The notes below the pieces were generated by a model. That model was not told where the DNA came from. It saw only the letters and a list, made by a program, of their open reading frames with translations, and searched no databases. Positions 17,835 to 26,522 of a stretch of 50,072 nt of DNA are shown one piece after another. Origin of the DNA: Elusimicrobiota bacterium (GTDB taxonomy: Bacteria > Elusimicrobiota > Elusimicrobia > UBA1565 > UBA9628); assembly GCA_027451985.1 (NCBI GenBank), contig DAIDHS010000020.1, forward strand, positions 1 through 50,072. The letters are read 5' to 3'. Positions within the stretch are counted from its first letter, which is position 1. Each line of letters opens with the position of its first letter. The translations under genes and the position numbers were made by a program.

Positions 17835-19675
17835 GGGAATCCTCGCCGCGTCCGCGGGCCCGTCTAGACGCCGTCGTCGTCCTTTTTTCCGTCGCTATCG
17901 GAGCCCTGTTTCTTCGGCTCTTCCAGCTCCAAATATTGGACCGGGCCAACCTGACGGCGGCGGCCGAGCGCAACCGCACCGAAATGATCTACCAGACGGC
18001 TCCGCGCGGCTTTGTTTATGATCGAAACGGCGTCGTCCTCGCCACCAACCGGCCCATGTTCTCCCTCATCTACCTTCCCTCGCATAAGGGGCTTGCGGAT
18101 TTGCGGCCCTTGGCTCAGGAGTTGGCCGCCCAGCTCCGCCGCGATCCGGCGGACATCCTGGCGAGCCTGGAAGAGGCGACGCGAGAGGATTCCGTCGTGC
18201 GGCTGGCGGAGAATCTTCCGCCCCGCGTCATGTTCCGGCTTTCCGAACTTCGCCCCATCTATCCCGGCGTGGACTTGGTGATGGAGGCCGAGCGCTATTA
18301 TCCTCTCGGGGATTTCGCGAGCCAACTCATCGGCTACGTAGGGCGTATGGATCCGCGGGATTGGATCAAACTCCGCTCCGAGGGCTACCGGATTGATTCT
18401 CCGGTTGGGCGGACCGGGCTTGAAAAGGTGTTCGAGAGCGTTCTGCGCGGCCGCGACGGGGCCATCCGCATGGAGGTCGACGCGCAGGGGCGATTGAAGC
18501 GCCAGCTCGATCGCGTGCCTTGGCAGCCGGGCGATAGTCTCGTGCTGACCGTGAACGCCGCCATTCAGGAGGTGGCCGAAAGCGAGCTGCGGCGCAGCAT
18601 CAGCGGCCGCGGCGCAGCGGTGGTGCTTGATCCTCGGAGCGGGGCCGTGCTGGCGTTGGCTTCGACGCCGGATTTCAACTTGAACGAATTGGCGGCCTCG
18701 GCGCCGCCCAGCGAGCGCCCGGCCAACCCCGCGGATCTGCCGGAGTTTGACCGCGCAATTTCAGGCACCTACGCGCCCGGATCGACTTTCAAGATCGTCG
18801 TCGGCGCGGCAGGCTTGAACGAAGGACGCTTTGCGGTCAACGACACCGTGTTTTGTCCCGGTTACTTCAAACTCGGGCGCCACCTTTTCTGGTGCTACGA
18901 TCATCACGGCCACGGCCTGATGAACTGGTGGACGGGCTTCGCGCATTCCTGCGACGTTTATTTCTACGAGATGGGCCTAAGGACGGGGGCGGCGCTCATC
19001 GAGAAATACGCCGAGTCCTTCGGCCTCGGACGACCGACCCGCATCGCGCTTCCCGGCGAGAGCCCAGGACAGCTTTTCGGTCCCAGAACCTTTGCCGCCG
19101 AGCACCGGCCGTGGTACGACGGCGACACCGTCAACTTATCCATTGGGCAAGGCGGGCTCTTGGTTACACCCATCCAGATGGCGGTGCTTATTTCCGCGGT
19201 GGCCAACGGAGGCACGCTTTGGCGGCCGCATTACATCGATCGCATCCATTATGCCGACGGCGGGCCGGATTATGTGCAGCAACCCGAGAAGATGGGCGAG
19301 GTGGACTTAAAGCCTTCGACTTGGAATGACCTGCACGAGGCCTTGAGCCTGGTCGTTTCCTCCGGCACCGGGCGGGCCGTGGCCATCCGGGGTCTCGACA
19401 TCAGCGGCAAAACCGGCACGGCCCAAAATTCCTCGGGCCGCGACCATTCCTGGTTCGTCGCTTACGCCGCGCGCCCTGGCCAGCCGCCCAGCGTGGCCGT
19501 GGCCGTTCTGGTCGAGAACGGCGGCTTCGGCGACGTTTCCGCGGTGCCCATCGCGCGCGACATCTTCAAGGTCGCCTTCGGCATCGGCAAGCCGCCGTCT
19601 TGGGCGGAACTGGACCTGCGCGCCAAGCCGGCCGCCGCGCCGCCTGCGAGGGATTCGAGAGGGGGACCGGCCTAA
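17831..19675 (+). CDS. mrdA: Penicillin-binding protein 2 (elongasome transpeptidase)
   Basis: PBP2 cross-links peptidoglycan during elongation. The 614-residue product has an N-terminal membrane helix (about residues 15-35) and the pedestal domain. The transpeptidase domain holds the active-site motif STFK (GTYAPGSTFKIVVG), SCD in AHSCDVYFYEMG, and KTG in SGKTGTAQNSSG. Residues FCPGYF, FWCYDHHGHG include cysteines and histidines in the region where Escherichia coli PBP2 binds zinc. The start is a GTG overlapping mreD; the stop overlaps the rodA ATG by one base (taATG). Confidence 0.95.
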   Translation: MRESSPRPRARLDAVVVLFSVAIGALFLRLFQLQILDRANLTAAAERNRTEMIYQTAPRGFVYDRNGVVLATNRPMFSLIYLPSHKGLADLRPLAQELAAQLRRDPADILASLEEATREDSVVRLAENLPPRVMFRLSELRPIYPGVDLVMEAERYYPLGDFASQLIGYVGRMDPRDWIKLRSEGYRIDSPVGRTGLEKVFESVLRGRDGAIRMEVDAQGRLKRQLDRVPWQPGDSLVLTVNAAIQEVAESELRRSISGRGAAVVLDPRSGAVLALASTPDFNLNELAASAPPSERPANPADLPEFDRAISGTYAPGSTFKIVVGAAGLNEGRFAVNDTVFCPGYFKLGRHLFWCYDHHGHGLMNWWTGFAHSCDVYFYEMGLRTGAALIEKYAESFGLGRPTRIALPGESPGQLFGPRTFAAEHRPWYDGDTVNLSIGQGGLLVTPIQMAVLISAVANGGTLWRPHYIDRIHYADGGPDYVQQPEKMGEVDLKPSTWNDLHEALSLVVSSGTGRAVAIRGLDISGKTGTAQNSSGRDHSWFVAYAARPGQPPSVAVAVLVENGGFGDVSAVPIARDIFKVAFGIGKPPSWAELDLRAKPAAAPPARDSRGGPA

Positions 19676-21018
19676 TGGCGCTTTCCCACGCCGAGGCCGC
19701 CTGGAGAGGGCGGCTGGATATGACGTTCCTGGCCGCCGTGGCCGGGCTGCTCGTGGTGGGAAGCCTTGCCGTGGTCTCCGCGGTCCGTCCGATGCCCCAC
19801 GCCGGCCACATCGAGATCCGTCACTTCGCGGCGCTGGCCGTGGGAATCGCGTTCTTTTTCTTCGGCTTCGGCTTCGATTACCACGTATTCGAGGATCAGG
19901 CCAAAACCATTTACGCCGCGACGATCTTGATGCTTCTGGCCGTCCTGGCGGTCGGGACGATTAGCCACGGGCACCGCTCTTGGCTCAATTTCGGATTCTT
20001 GAGCTTCCAGCCGGCGGAGCTGGCCCGGCTCTTCCTCGTTCTTTCCCTGGCCGCCTACCTGGATCGGAGGGAGAGGAAGATTAAAAAATTCTCCGTCGTT
20101 TTGGGAGCCCTCGCCGTTTCCATTCCCGTTGTCGGCCTTATCCTCAAGCAGCCCGATTTTTCCACCGCGCTCACCTTTCTGCCGCTCATCTTCGGCATGC
20201 TCTTTTGCGCGGGCGTGAGCCTGGCGCAGCTTTCCGTCATCATGGTTTTTGCTGGGCTGACCTTGTCTGTTCCCTTCATCTATACTGTTTGCCAGGTGTT
20301 CTACCCGCACGCACAGGCGGGATCGTGGCCTCACGGCATCGTCGACGCCCTCATCGGCGGAAAGACCACGGTGGTGCTGCTGCTGGGAGGCGCGCTCGCC
20401 GTCGCCGGGCTTTGGCGCTGGGCCAAGTGGGCGCGGCTGCGGGCCGATGCCTCCCTGTTCCTGGCCTGCTACCTCGTCCTGGCCGGCGGCTTGCTCGCGG
20501 GCATCGTGGTCAACCGGAGGCTCAAGCCCTATCAGCGCGACCGCTTCGCCGCCTTCGTCGCGCCCAAACAGGATTTGGAGGGCGCGGCCTACCACGTGCG
20601 CCAATCCCAGATCGCCATCGGATCGGGCGGCGTCTGGGGTAAGGGCTTGTTCGAGGGAACCCAGTCCCAATTGGGATTTTTGCCGGAACGCCACACGGAC
20701 TTCATCTACGCCGTCATCGGAGAGGAAATGGGTTTTTGGGGCGCCGCCGGGGTGCTGCTGCTCTATTTTCTCCTGGTTTGGCGCCTAGCGGAGACGGCGC
20801 GCGGAGCGCGCGACCGCTACGGCTATCTGGTTTGCTCGGGATTGGCTGTAATGTTCGGCTTCGAACTCGTTCTCAACGTGGGAATGTGCGTGGGGCTGAT
20901 GCCAGTGGCCGGAATCCCGCTACCGTTGGTGTCCTATGGGGGATCGAGCTTGGTCATCGCCTTGTGGTCCTTGGGCATCGCGGCGAACGTGCATTATAAG
21001 AGGTATTTGCTGGCTTAG
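19675..21018 (+). CDS. rodA: RodA SEDS peptidoglycan glycosyltransferase
   Basis: RodA polymerises lipid II and works with PBP2. The 447-residue product is a polytopic protein with SEDS motifs: LNFGFLSFQPAELARLFLVLSLAAYL, LKQPDFSTALTFLPLIFGMLF, then AIGSGGVWGKGLFEGTQSQLGFLPERHTDFIYAVIGEEMGF with the invariant HTDFI, and PLPLVSYGGSSL. The family is usually 370-400 residues; the extra length lies in the middle (about residues 215-290), where an additional hydrophobic insert precedes the KPYQRDRF segment. The ATG at 19675 overlaps the mrdA stop. Confidence 0.95.
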   Translation: MALSHAEAAWRGRLDMTFLAAVAGLLVVGSLAVVSAVRPMPHAGHIEIRHFAALAVGIAFFFFGFGFDYHVFEDQAKTIYAATILMLLAVLAVGTISHGHRSWLNFGFLSFQPAELARLFLVLSLAAYLDRRERKIKKFSVVLGALAVSIPVVGLILKQPDFSTALTFLPLIFGMLFCAGVSLAQLSVIMVFAGLTLSVPFIYTVCQVFYPHAQAGSWPHGIVDALIGGKTTVVLLLGGALAVAGLWRWAKWARLRADASLFLACYLVLAGGLLAGIVVNRRLKPYQRDRFAAFVAPKQDLEGAAYHVRQSQIAIGSGGVWGKGLFEGTQSQLGFLPERHTDFIYAVIGEEMGFWGAAGVLLLYFLLVWRLAETARGARDRYGYLVCSGLAVMFGFELVLNVGMCVGLMPVAGIPLPLVSYGGSSLVIALWSLGIAANVHYKRYLLA

Positions 21019-21055
21019 AACGAAAATTGACGAAGATTCTGGAAAGGAAGGTGTT

Positions 21056-22774
21056 ATGAGAGAAGAAGATTTGCAGGAGAACGGAGCCAAGGACGCCCAG
21101 GAGGACGCTGCGGCCCCGATGCCGGAGCCTCGCGCCGAGGAGGCGCGCGAGCCAGCCGAGGGCGGCCGGGCGGAGCACAAGCACGCCGGACAAAGGCAGG
21201 AACGGGGGCATTTTGGCCGTAGGCGCCGCGGCCGCGGAGGGGGCGGCGGCCATGGCGGCGGAGCCCACGGAGGAGGGAGCCACGGCGGCGGCGAGCGCCG
21301 GGACTCCCATCAGGCCGCTACGCCGCGGCCGTCCAAGAAGGTCAAGCGCGAAATTTTGGCCAGCGTGAGCGTCGAGGAGACGCGCATCGCCATCGTGGAA
21401 GACGGCCGCTTGGCCGAGCTTCTGTGGGGCCGCAAGCGCTCGGAGAGCATCGTCGGGAACATTTATAAAGGAGAGGTGGAGAACGTTCTTCCCGGCATCT
21501 CCTCGGCCTTCGTCAACATCGGCTTCGATAAGAACGCCTACCTCTACATTTCGGACGTTCTGGGTGCGCGCGGCAACAACATCGACTCGGTCTTGAAAAA
21601 GGGCCAGGACATCATGATCCAGGTGGCCAAGGAGTCCATCGGCACCAAGGGCATGAAGGTGACCATGGACGTTTCTTTGCCCGGCCGCTTCCTGGTCTTC
21701 AGCCCCATGGGTTCTTCGGTCGGGGTCTCCAAGCACATCTTAGACGCCGCGGAACGCAAGCGCCTGTCTTCCGCCGTGGAGGCTCTCTCGGCCACGTATC
21801 TCGGTGGCAAGGGCGGGCTGGTCATCCGCACCGAGGCCGAAGGCGCCACGGATGCCGATTTGGATCGCGAGGTCAAGTACCTCGCGGGAATGTGGACGGC
21901 CGTGCAGAAAAAGTTCGAAACCCTGCCCGCTCCGGCCTTGCTGCACAAGGATCTGGATTTGGCTCTGCAGGTCGCGCGGGACATCTTTTCCGAAGAGAGC
22001 GAGGTCTACCTCCTCGACGATAAGGAAACGTTCAACAGCGTCTCCGAATTCGTCTCGGAAATTTCGCCTGAGCTCAAGGAGCGCGTGAGGCTCTATGAGG
22101 GGAAGACTCCCATCTTCAAGGCCTTCAATTTGGAACCCGAGATCGAGAACCTGCGCCAGATCAAGGTCGCGCTGCCCAGCGGCGGATCCATCGTCATCCA
22201 AGAGGCGGAATCCCTTTGCGCTATCGACGTGAATACCGGACGCTTCACGGGATCGCGCTCACAGGAGGAAACGGTCACCCAGACCAACGTCGAAGCGGCG
22301 CACGAAATCGCCCACCAGTTGCGTCTGCGCAACATCGGCGGAATCATCGTGGTGGACTTCATCGACATGAGGAAGGCCTCCAACCGCAACAGGGTTATGG
22401 ATTCCTTCGCTCAGGCATTGAAGCGCGACCGGGCCAAGATCCGCATCCTGCCTATCACGCGCCTGGGACTTATCGAGATGACGCGCGAGCGCAAGCGCGA
22501 GTCGACTGTGAGCCTTCTGACCGCCGAATGCCCCCAATGCAAGGGCGCCGGCCGCGTGCTTTCGGGAGAAACCATGCGCATCCGCATCCAGCGCGAGATT
22601 TTCGATCTGACCCGCGGCCGTCCGGGCGGACAGGCGCGCATCATGGTCCACCCGGCTTTGGCGGAGACGCTGCGCGAGGATCAGGCGTTGCTGGAAAAGA
22701 ACGTGCAGCGCTCCGTGCGCATACAGGGCGATGCGTCCATCCCCTGGGAGGACTACCGCATCATCATCGAATGA
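21056..22774 (+). CDS. rng: Ribonuclease E/G family endoribonuclease with Gly/His-rich N-terminal tail
   Basis: RNase E/G cuts single-stranded AU-rich RNA in rRNA maturation and mRNA decay. The catalytic part of this 572-residue protein starts near residue 95: an S1 domain (GNIYKGEVENVLPGISSAFVNIGFDKNAYLYISDV), the DNase-I-like site with aspartates in CAIDVNTGRF and VVDFIDM, and the zinc-link CPQC. Residues 40-90 are low complexity, with GRRRRGRGGGGGHGGG and repeated Gly-Gly-His blocks. A strong Shine-Dalgarno (ggaaaggaagg) fixes the start at 21056. In Escherichia coli rng also lies downstream of mreBCD, which supports RNase G ancestry. Confidence 0.93.
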   Translation: MREEDLQENGAKDAQEDAAAPMPEPRAEEAREPAEGGRAEHKHAGQRQERGHFGRRRRGRGGGGGHGGGAHGGGSHGGGERRDSHQAATPRPSKKVKREILASVSVEETRIAIVEDGRLAELLWGRKRSESIVGNIYKGEVENVLPGISSAFVNIGFDKNAYLYISDVLGARGNNIDSVLKKGQDIMIQVAKESIGTKGMKVTMDVSLPGRFLVFSPMGSSVGVSKHILDAAERKRLSSAVEALSATYLGGKGGLVIRTEAEGATDADLDREVKYLAGMWTAVQKKFETLPAPALLHKDLDLALQVARDIFSEESEVYLLDDKETFNSVSEFVSEISPELKERVRLYEGKTPIFKAFNLEPEIENLRQIKVALPSGGSIVIQEAESLCAIDVNTGRFTGSRSQEETVTQTNVEAAHEIAHQLRLRNIGGIIVVDFIDMRKASNRNRVMDSFAQALKRDRAKIRILPITRLGLIEMTRERKRESTVSLLTAECPQCKGAGRVLSGETMRIRIQREIFDLTRGRPGGQARIMVHPALAETLREDQALLEKNVQRSVRIQGDASIPWEDYRIIIE

Positions 22775-24015
22775 AGAAAATCGGAGCCTCCGTCGTTCTG
22801 GCCGCGCTTTTTGGCGCGGCAGCCATCGCCTCGGCCCGCGCCAAGACCGTCGACGTCCTGGTCTCGGGATGGCCGCGGGCCCTGCACGGCCGGGATCTGG
22901 ACGGGCAGGAATATGTCGCGGTCCGCGATCTGGCCGCCATAAGCGGCGGCGCGGTCTATTACTTCTCGATCTCCGGGCGCGTTGAGTTGCGGCTGCCGCG
23001 CGCGGACGCCGAGTTCATCGCCGGGTCGGATGAGGCAAAAATCAACGGCCACGGCTTCTCTATGTCCGGCAAAACGCGCTGGCATTGGAACGAGGCGTAT
23101 GTCCCGATCTCCCTGCTCGCGTCGCCCGTTTTTTCCGCCGCAACGGGAATCGTGCCGGCGGATCCGCCGGCGTCAGTTTCCGCAGATTCGGACAAGACTC
23201 TAAGCCACGCGTCCACCGCGGCGGCGTCACCTGCCCCGACCGAGGACGCTCCCGCGCCCGCCCCGGCGGCCACCGCCGCCTCGGCGCAGGTTTCCGTTGC
23301 GCCGCCAGCCGCGGCCGCCGCGCAGGCGCACCGGCGCATCCGTGTTGTCATCGATCCGGGCCACGGGGGCAAGGATTCCGGCGCCATCGGCGTGCGGGGC
23401 CTGGAGGAGAAGAACGTCAACCTGCTGGCCGCCCGGCAGTTGGCCGACATTTTCAGGAAGGACAAGCGCTTCGATGTGATCATGACGAGGGATAGCGACG
23501 TGTTTATTCCGCTTTCCGGCCGCTCGGCCATCGCGAACAACGACGACGCGGATGTCTTCGTTTCCCTGCACTGCAACTCGGCGCCGGAAAGAGGCCGCAA
23601 CGACTTCGAGATATACTCCATGTCGGATCACGCGACCGACCCAGAGGCCGAAAGGCTGGCCGAGTACGAAAACTCGGTCGTAAAACTGGAAGGCAAGCCT
23701 TCCCAGGAGACCCAGGCTCAGCTTCTTTTAGACGAGATGGGCGAGACCGAGTTCTACAACGACGGGGCCAAGCTGGCCGCCTTCGTCGAGCGGGAGGCGG
23801 ATAAGCGTTTCCCCAAGCTGGACGGCGGCGTGCGCAAGGCCGATTTCTACGTCCTGCGCGGCACCCACGCTCCCGCCATCCTGGTTGAGATGGACTATAT
23901 CAACAGCCGCAAGGGCGCGCGGAAGCTGACGTCCAAGTCTTTTCGGAAGAAGCTCATGACCTGCATTTATAAGGGCGTGCTGGACTATCTCAAGGCGGAG
24001 GGCCCCAAGCCGTGA
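22771..24015 (+). CDS. N-acetylmuramoyl-L-alanine amidase (Amidase_3)
   Basis: This exported enzyme should cleave the amide bond between muramic acid and the stem peptide in the periplasm. The 414-residue product has a signal peptide (MKKIGASVVLAALFGAAAIASA), then an N-terminal domain with YVAVRDLAAISGGAVYY and VPISLLAS that resembles a copper-amine-oxidase-N or AMIN-like fold. An Ala/Pro-rich linker covers residues 130-185. The catalytic domain shows the zinc ligands in VIDPGHGGKDSGA, the Glu after GLEEKNV, VSLHCNS and the catalytic Glu in ILVEMDYI. It overlaps rng by 4 bases. Confidence 0.9.
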   Translation: MKKIGASVVLAALFGAAAIASARAKTVDVLVSGWPRALHGRDLDGQEYVAVRDLAAISGGAVYYFSISGRVELRLPRADAEFIAGSDEAKINGHGFSMSGKTRWHWNEAYVPISLLASPVFSAATGIVPADPPASVSADSDKTLSHASTAAASPAPTEDAPAPAPAATAASAQVSVAPPAAAAAQAHRRIRVVIDPGHGGKDSGAIGVRGLEEKNVNLLAARQLADIFRKDKRFDVIMTRDSDVFIPLSGRSAIANNDDADVFVSLHCNSAPERGRNDFEIYSMSDHATDPEAERLAEYENSVVKLEGKPSQETQAQLLLDEMGETEFYNDGAKLAAFVEREADKRFPKLDGGVRKADFYVLRGTHAPAILVEMDYINSRKGARKLTSKSFRKKLMTCIYKGVLDYLKAEGPKP

Positions 24016-24821
24016 GCTCGCCGCGCGCTCCCATCGGCATTTTCGACTCCGGCGCCGGAGGTCTGACCGTCTTGAAGGCCGTCGCACGGCGCATGCCGGC
24101 CGAGGATTTAATTTATTTCGGCGACACGGCCAATCTTCCTTACGGCTCTAAGTCGCCCCGCGCCGTCCGCCGCGCCTCGGCCGCGGTCGCGCGGTTTTTG
24201 GCGGGCAAGGGTATCAAGGCCCTGGTAGTCGCCTGCAATACATCTTCAGCCGTGGCTCTCTCGGACATCCGTCGCGCGGTCGCTCCCATCCCGGTTTTGG
24301 GCGTCATCGAGCCTGGCGCTCGCGCCGCGGCCAAGGTGGCCTGCGGCGGACCTGTCGGGGTCGTCGCGACCTCCGCGACGGTGGCCTCCGGCGCCTATCC
24401 GCGGGCGGTCAAGATGCGGGCTCCCCGCGCGCGCGTGATTTCCGTCGCCTGCCCTCTTTTCGTGCCGTTGGTTGAAGAGGGCCTTTGGAGCGGTCCGTTG
24501 GCCCGCGGCGCGGCGGCGCGCTACCTTCCGCGCTTTAAACGCGAGCGAGTCAAGACACTGATTTTAGGATGCACCCACTATCCGCTTTTAAAAAGTGTTA
24601 TCGGCCGTTTTTTGGACCGCGGAACGCGGCTTATCGATTCAGGGGAGGAAACCGCCTTAGAGTTGGAGGCTCTTTTGATTCGGCGGGGTCTTCGCCGCGC
24701 GGCCCGCGCGCGCGGGCGCCGGCGGTTTTACGTTTCAGACGATCCGGAAAGATTTTCGCTTTTGGCGCGCCGCTTCTTGGGCCGCGGCGTGGGGAGGGCC
24801 GTCCTGCATGCCTGCGAATAA
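24012..24821 (+). CDS. murI: Glutamate racemase
   Basis: MurI makes D-glutamate for peptidoglycan. The 269-residue product begins with the conserved GIFDSGAGGLTVLKAV and YFGDTANLPYGSKS. Both catalytic cysteines are present, in VVACNTSSA and LGCTHYPLL. The start is a GTG overlapping the amidase stop by 4 bases. The gene continues the wall-synthesis theme of the operon, and its end overlaps the next gene by 14 bases. Confidence 0.95.
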   Translation: MSSPRAPIGIFDSGAGGLTVLKAVARRMPAEDLIYFGDTANLPYGSKSPRAVRRASAAVARFLAGKGIKALVVACNTSSAVALSDIRRAVAPIPVLGVIEPGARAAAKVACGGPVGVVATSATVASGAYPRAVKMRAPRARVISVACPLFVPLVEEGLWSGPLARGAAARYLPRFKRERVKTLILGCTHYPLLKSVIGRFLDRGTRLIDSGEETALELEALLIRRGLRRAARARGRRRFYVSDDPERFSLLARRFLGRGVGRAVLHACE

Positions 24822-25437
24822 TCCAGGCTCGGCCAAGGGCTACGCGTCTTTGGTCGCGCTGGCCAAGGCGCGCATCGATCACGGCTTTAGCCGCGCCGGG
24901 CGTCACTTTAAGCCCGAGGACGCCCGCGCGCGGGCTGCGGCGCTGCTCGCGGGCCGCGTCATCGCCTTATCCAACGCCCTGGTGCTCCTGGCCCAGCACG
25001 ATTTGGCCAACGAGGCCCTGCCCGTTTTGCGCTCGCTCATGGAGGCCGCCGCGCGCCTTGCGCGCCTGGCGGAAAAGGACGGGGCGCGGCACGCCGAGAC
25101 GTTTTGGAAGAAATCGGGGGAGCTTTCGTGGGAAACCCTCTTTGCCGCCGGAACGGCAGATCGCGTGCTGCGAGGAGAAGCTTTCGCCGAGGCGTTCCGT
25201 GCGGCCGAGGCTGCCGGCCGCCGGCACTTTTTGGCGAATTGGGGCGCCATCCCATGGAGCCATGCCTTCGGCCCGGCGCCCGAAGAGGCGGCGGCCCCGG
25301 CCGAGCTTTTGCGACTGACCGCCCTGGCCATGGCCGGGGCGCTTGAATCGTTGGATTTGATGTGGCCGGAGCGCTTTGACGGCGCGGCGGAGATTTTCTC
25401 CCGCGCCGCGGCTGCGGCTCAAGACGCGAAAGACTGA
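24808..25437 (+). CDS. Hypothetical alpha-helical protein
   Basis: I do not recognise this 209-residue protein with confidence. It is predicted nearly all helical and soluble, very rich in alanine, with no signal peptide or membrane helix. The segment ALSNALVLLAQHDLANEALPVLRSLMEAAARLARLAEKDG has a faint similarity to the DUF5677 pattern of an Arg-Leu-Glu helix followed by a second helix. Start at ATG 24808, inside murI, with a purine-rich site (ggggaggg) upstream. Its position between murI and rho suggests only co-expression, not function. Confidence 0.75.
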   Translation: MPANNPGSAKGYASLVALAKARIDHGFSRAGRHFKPEDARARAAALLAGRVIALSNALVLLAQHDLANEALPVLRSLMEAAARLARLAEKDGARHAETFWKKSGELSWETLFAAGTADRVLRGEAFAEAFRAAEAAGRRHFLANWGAIPWSHAFGPAPEEAAAPAELLRLTALAMAGALESLDLMWPERFDGAAEIFSRAAAAAQDAKD

Positions 25438-25456
25438 GGATAGGGGTGAGGCGACA

Positions 25457-26512
25457 ATGAACGAGGAAAGGCACGGCGGCGGTGGAGGCGGTGGAGGAGG
25501 CGGAGGCGGCGGACACTGGCGGGGAGGCGGACAGCATCGCCAGCGTCGGAGATTCTGGGGCAAGCCCCACGGGGGCGGCCACCACCATCAGAACCAGCAT
25601 CACAACAACCAGCGGCAAAACCGCCCGCCATCGGGTCCGCGGCCCATGAGCGAGGAGGAGAAGGCCTTTATGACCAAGACTCCTGTCGATCCCTATCAGT
25701 GGATATGCCTGGAGAAAGGCTCGACCGACGCCTCCATGCGCGCCATGGACCTGCTCTGCCCCGTGGGCAAGGGCACGCGCGGGCTTATCGTAGCGCCGCC
25801 CAAGGCGGGCAAAACCACATTCCTCAAGCAGATATCCAACGCCGTGGCGGCCGCGGCTCCCGAGGTCAAACAGTACTGCCTGCTCATCGACGAGAGGCCC
25901 GAGGAGGTGACGGACTTCAAGCGGAGCGTCCCGGCCGAGGTCGTGGCTTCTTCCTCGGACCAGTCTTACGATCGGCACGTGGCCGTGGCCGAGGAACTCA
26001 TGAAGAAGGCCGTGGCCGAGGCTTCGGCGGGCGCGGATGTCTTCGTCCTCCTGGATTCCTTGACGCGCCTTTCGCGCGTGCACAACCAGTTCGCGACCGG
26101 AACGCGCACCATGACGGGAGGTTTGGACACCAGGGCCATGGAGGTGCCGCGGCGCTTTTTCGGCGCGGCGCGCAAGCTCGAGGAAGGAGGATCTCTTACC
26201 ATCCTGGCCACCATCCTAGTCGACACGGGCAGCAAGATGGACGACATCATCTTCCAGGAGTTCAAAGGCACCGGGAACATGGAGTTGGTGCTTTTCCGCC
26301 AAGCCGCGGAGATGCGCATCTTTCCGGCGTTGCGGGTCAAAGATACCGGCACGCGCAAGGAAGAGAAACTGCTTCCTCCTGAGATGCTCGAGGGCGTTTG
26401 GAAGTTGCGCCGGCACCTGGCCGACCGGGGCGACCTGGAGGCGACCAAGGCTTTGAACGAGCTTCTGCGCACGCACAAAACCAATAAGGCGCTTTTAGCT
26501 GCGCTGCGTTAG
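25457..26512 (+). CDS. rho: Transcription termination factor Rho lacking the N-terminal RNA-binding domain
   Basis: Rho is a hexameric RNA translocase that ends transcription. This 351-residue protein has an intact motor: Walker A APPKAGKT at residues 113-120, LLIDERPEEVTDFKRSV, Walker B VFVLLDSLTRLSR, the Q-loop EVPRRFFGAARKLEEGGSL and the R-loop DTGSKMDDIIFQEFKGTGNMELV. The Rho_N and OB-fold cold-shock domains that occupy residues 1-125 of the 419-residue Escherichia coli protein are absent. In their place are about 65 low-complexity residues with a run of 13 glycines, then Arg, His, Gln and Asn. Even the earliest in-frame start (25376) adds no such domain. Confidence 0.92.
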   Translation: MNEERHGGGGGGGGGGGGGHWRGGGQHRQRRRFWGKPHGGGHHHQNQHHNNQRQNRPPSGPRPMSEEEKAFMTKTPVDPYQWICLEKGSTDASMRAMDLLCPVGKGTRGLIVAPPKAGKTTFLKQISNAVAAAAPEVKQYCLLIDERPEEVTDFKRSVPAEVVASSSDQSYDRHVAVAEELMKKAVAEASAGADVFVLLDSLTRLSRVHNQFATGTRTMTGGLDTRAMEVPRRFFGAARKLEEGGSLTILATILVDTGSKMDDIIFQEFKGTGNMELVLFRQAAEMRIFPALRVKDTGTRKEEKLLPPEMLEGVWKLRRHLADRGDLEATKALNELLRTHKTNKALLAALR

Positions 26513-26522
26513 GAGGGCGGCG

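Noticed and set aside
25475-25520. Frameshift or assembly error in the glycine run of Rho
   Set aside because: The run uses mixed glycine codons (ggc, ggt, gga) and stays in frame with a good start and the motor domain, so a simple homopolymer error is unlikely.
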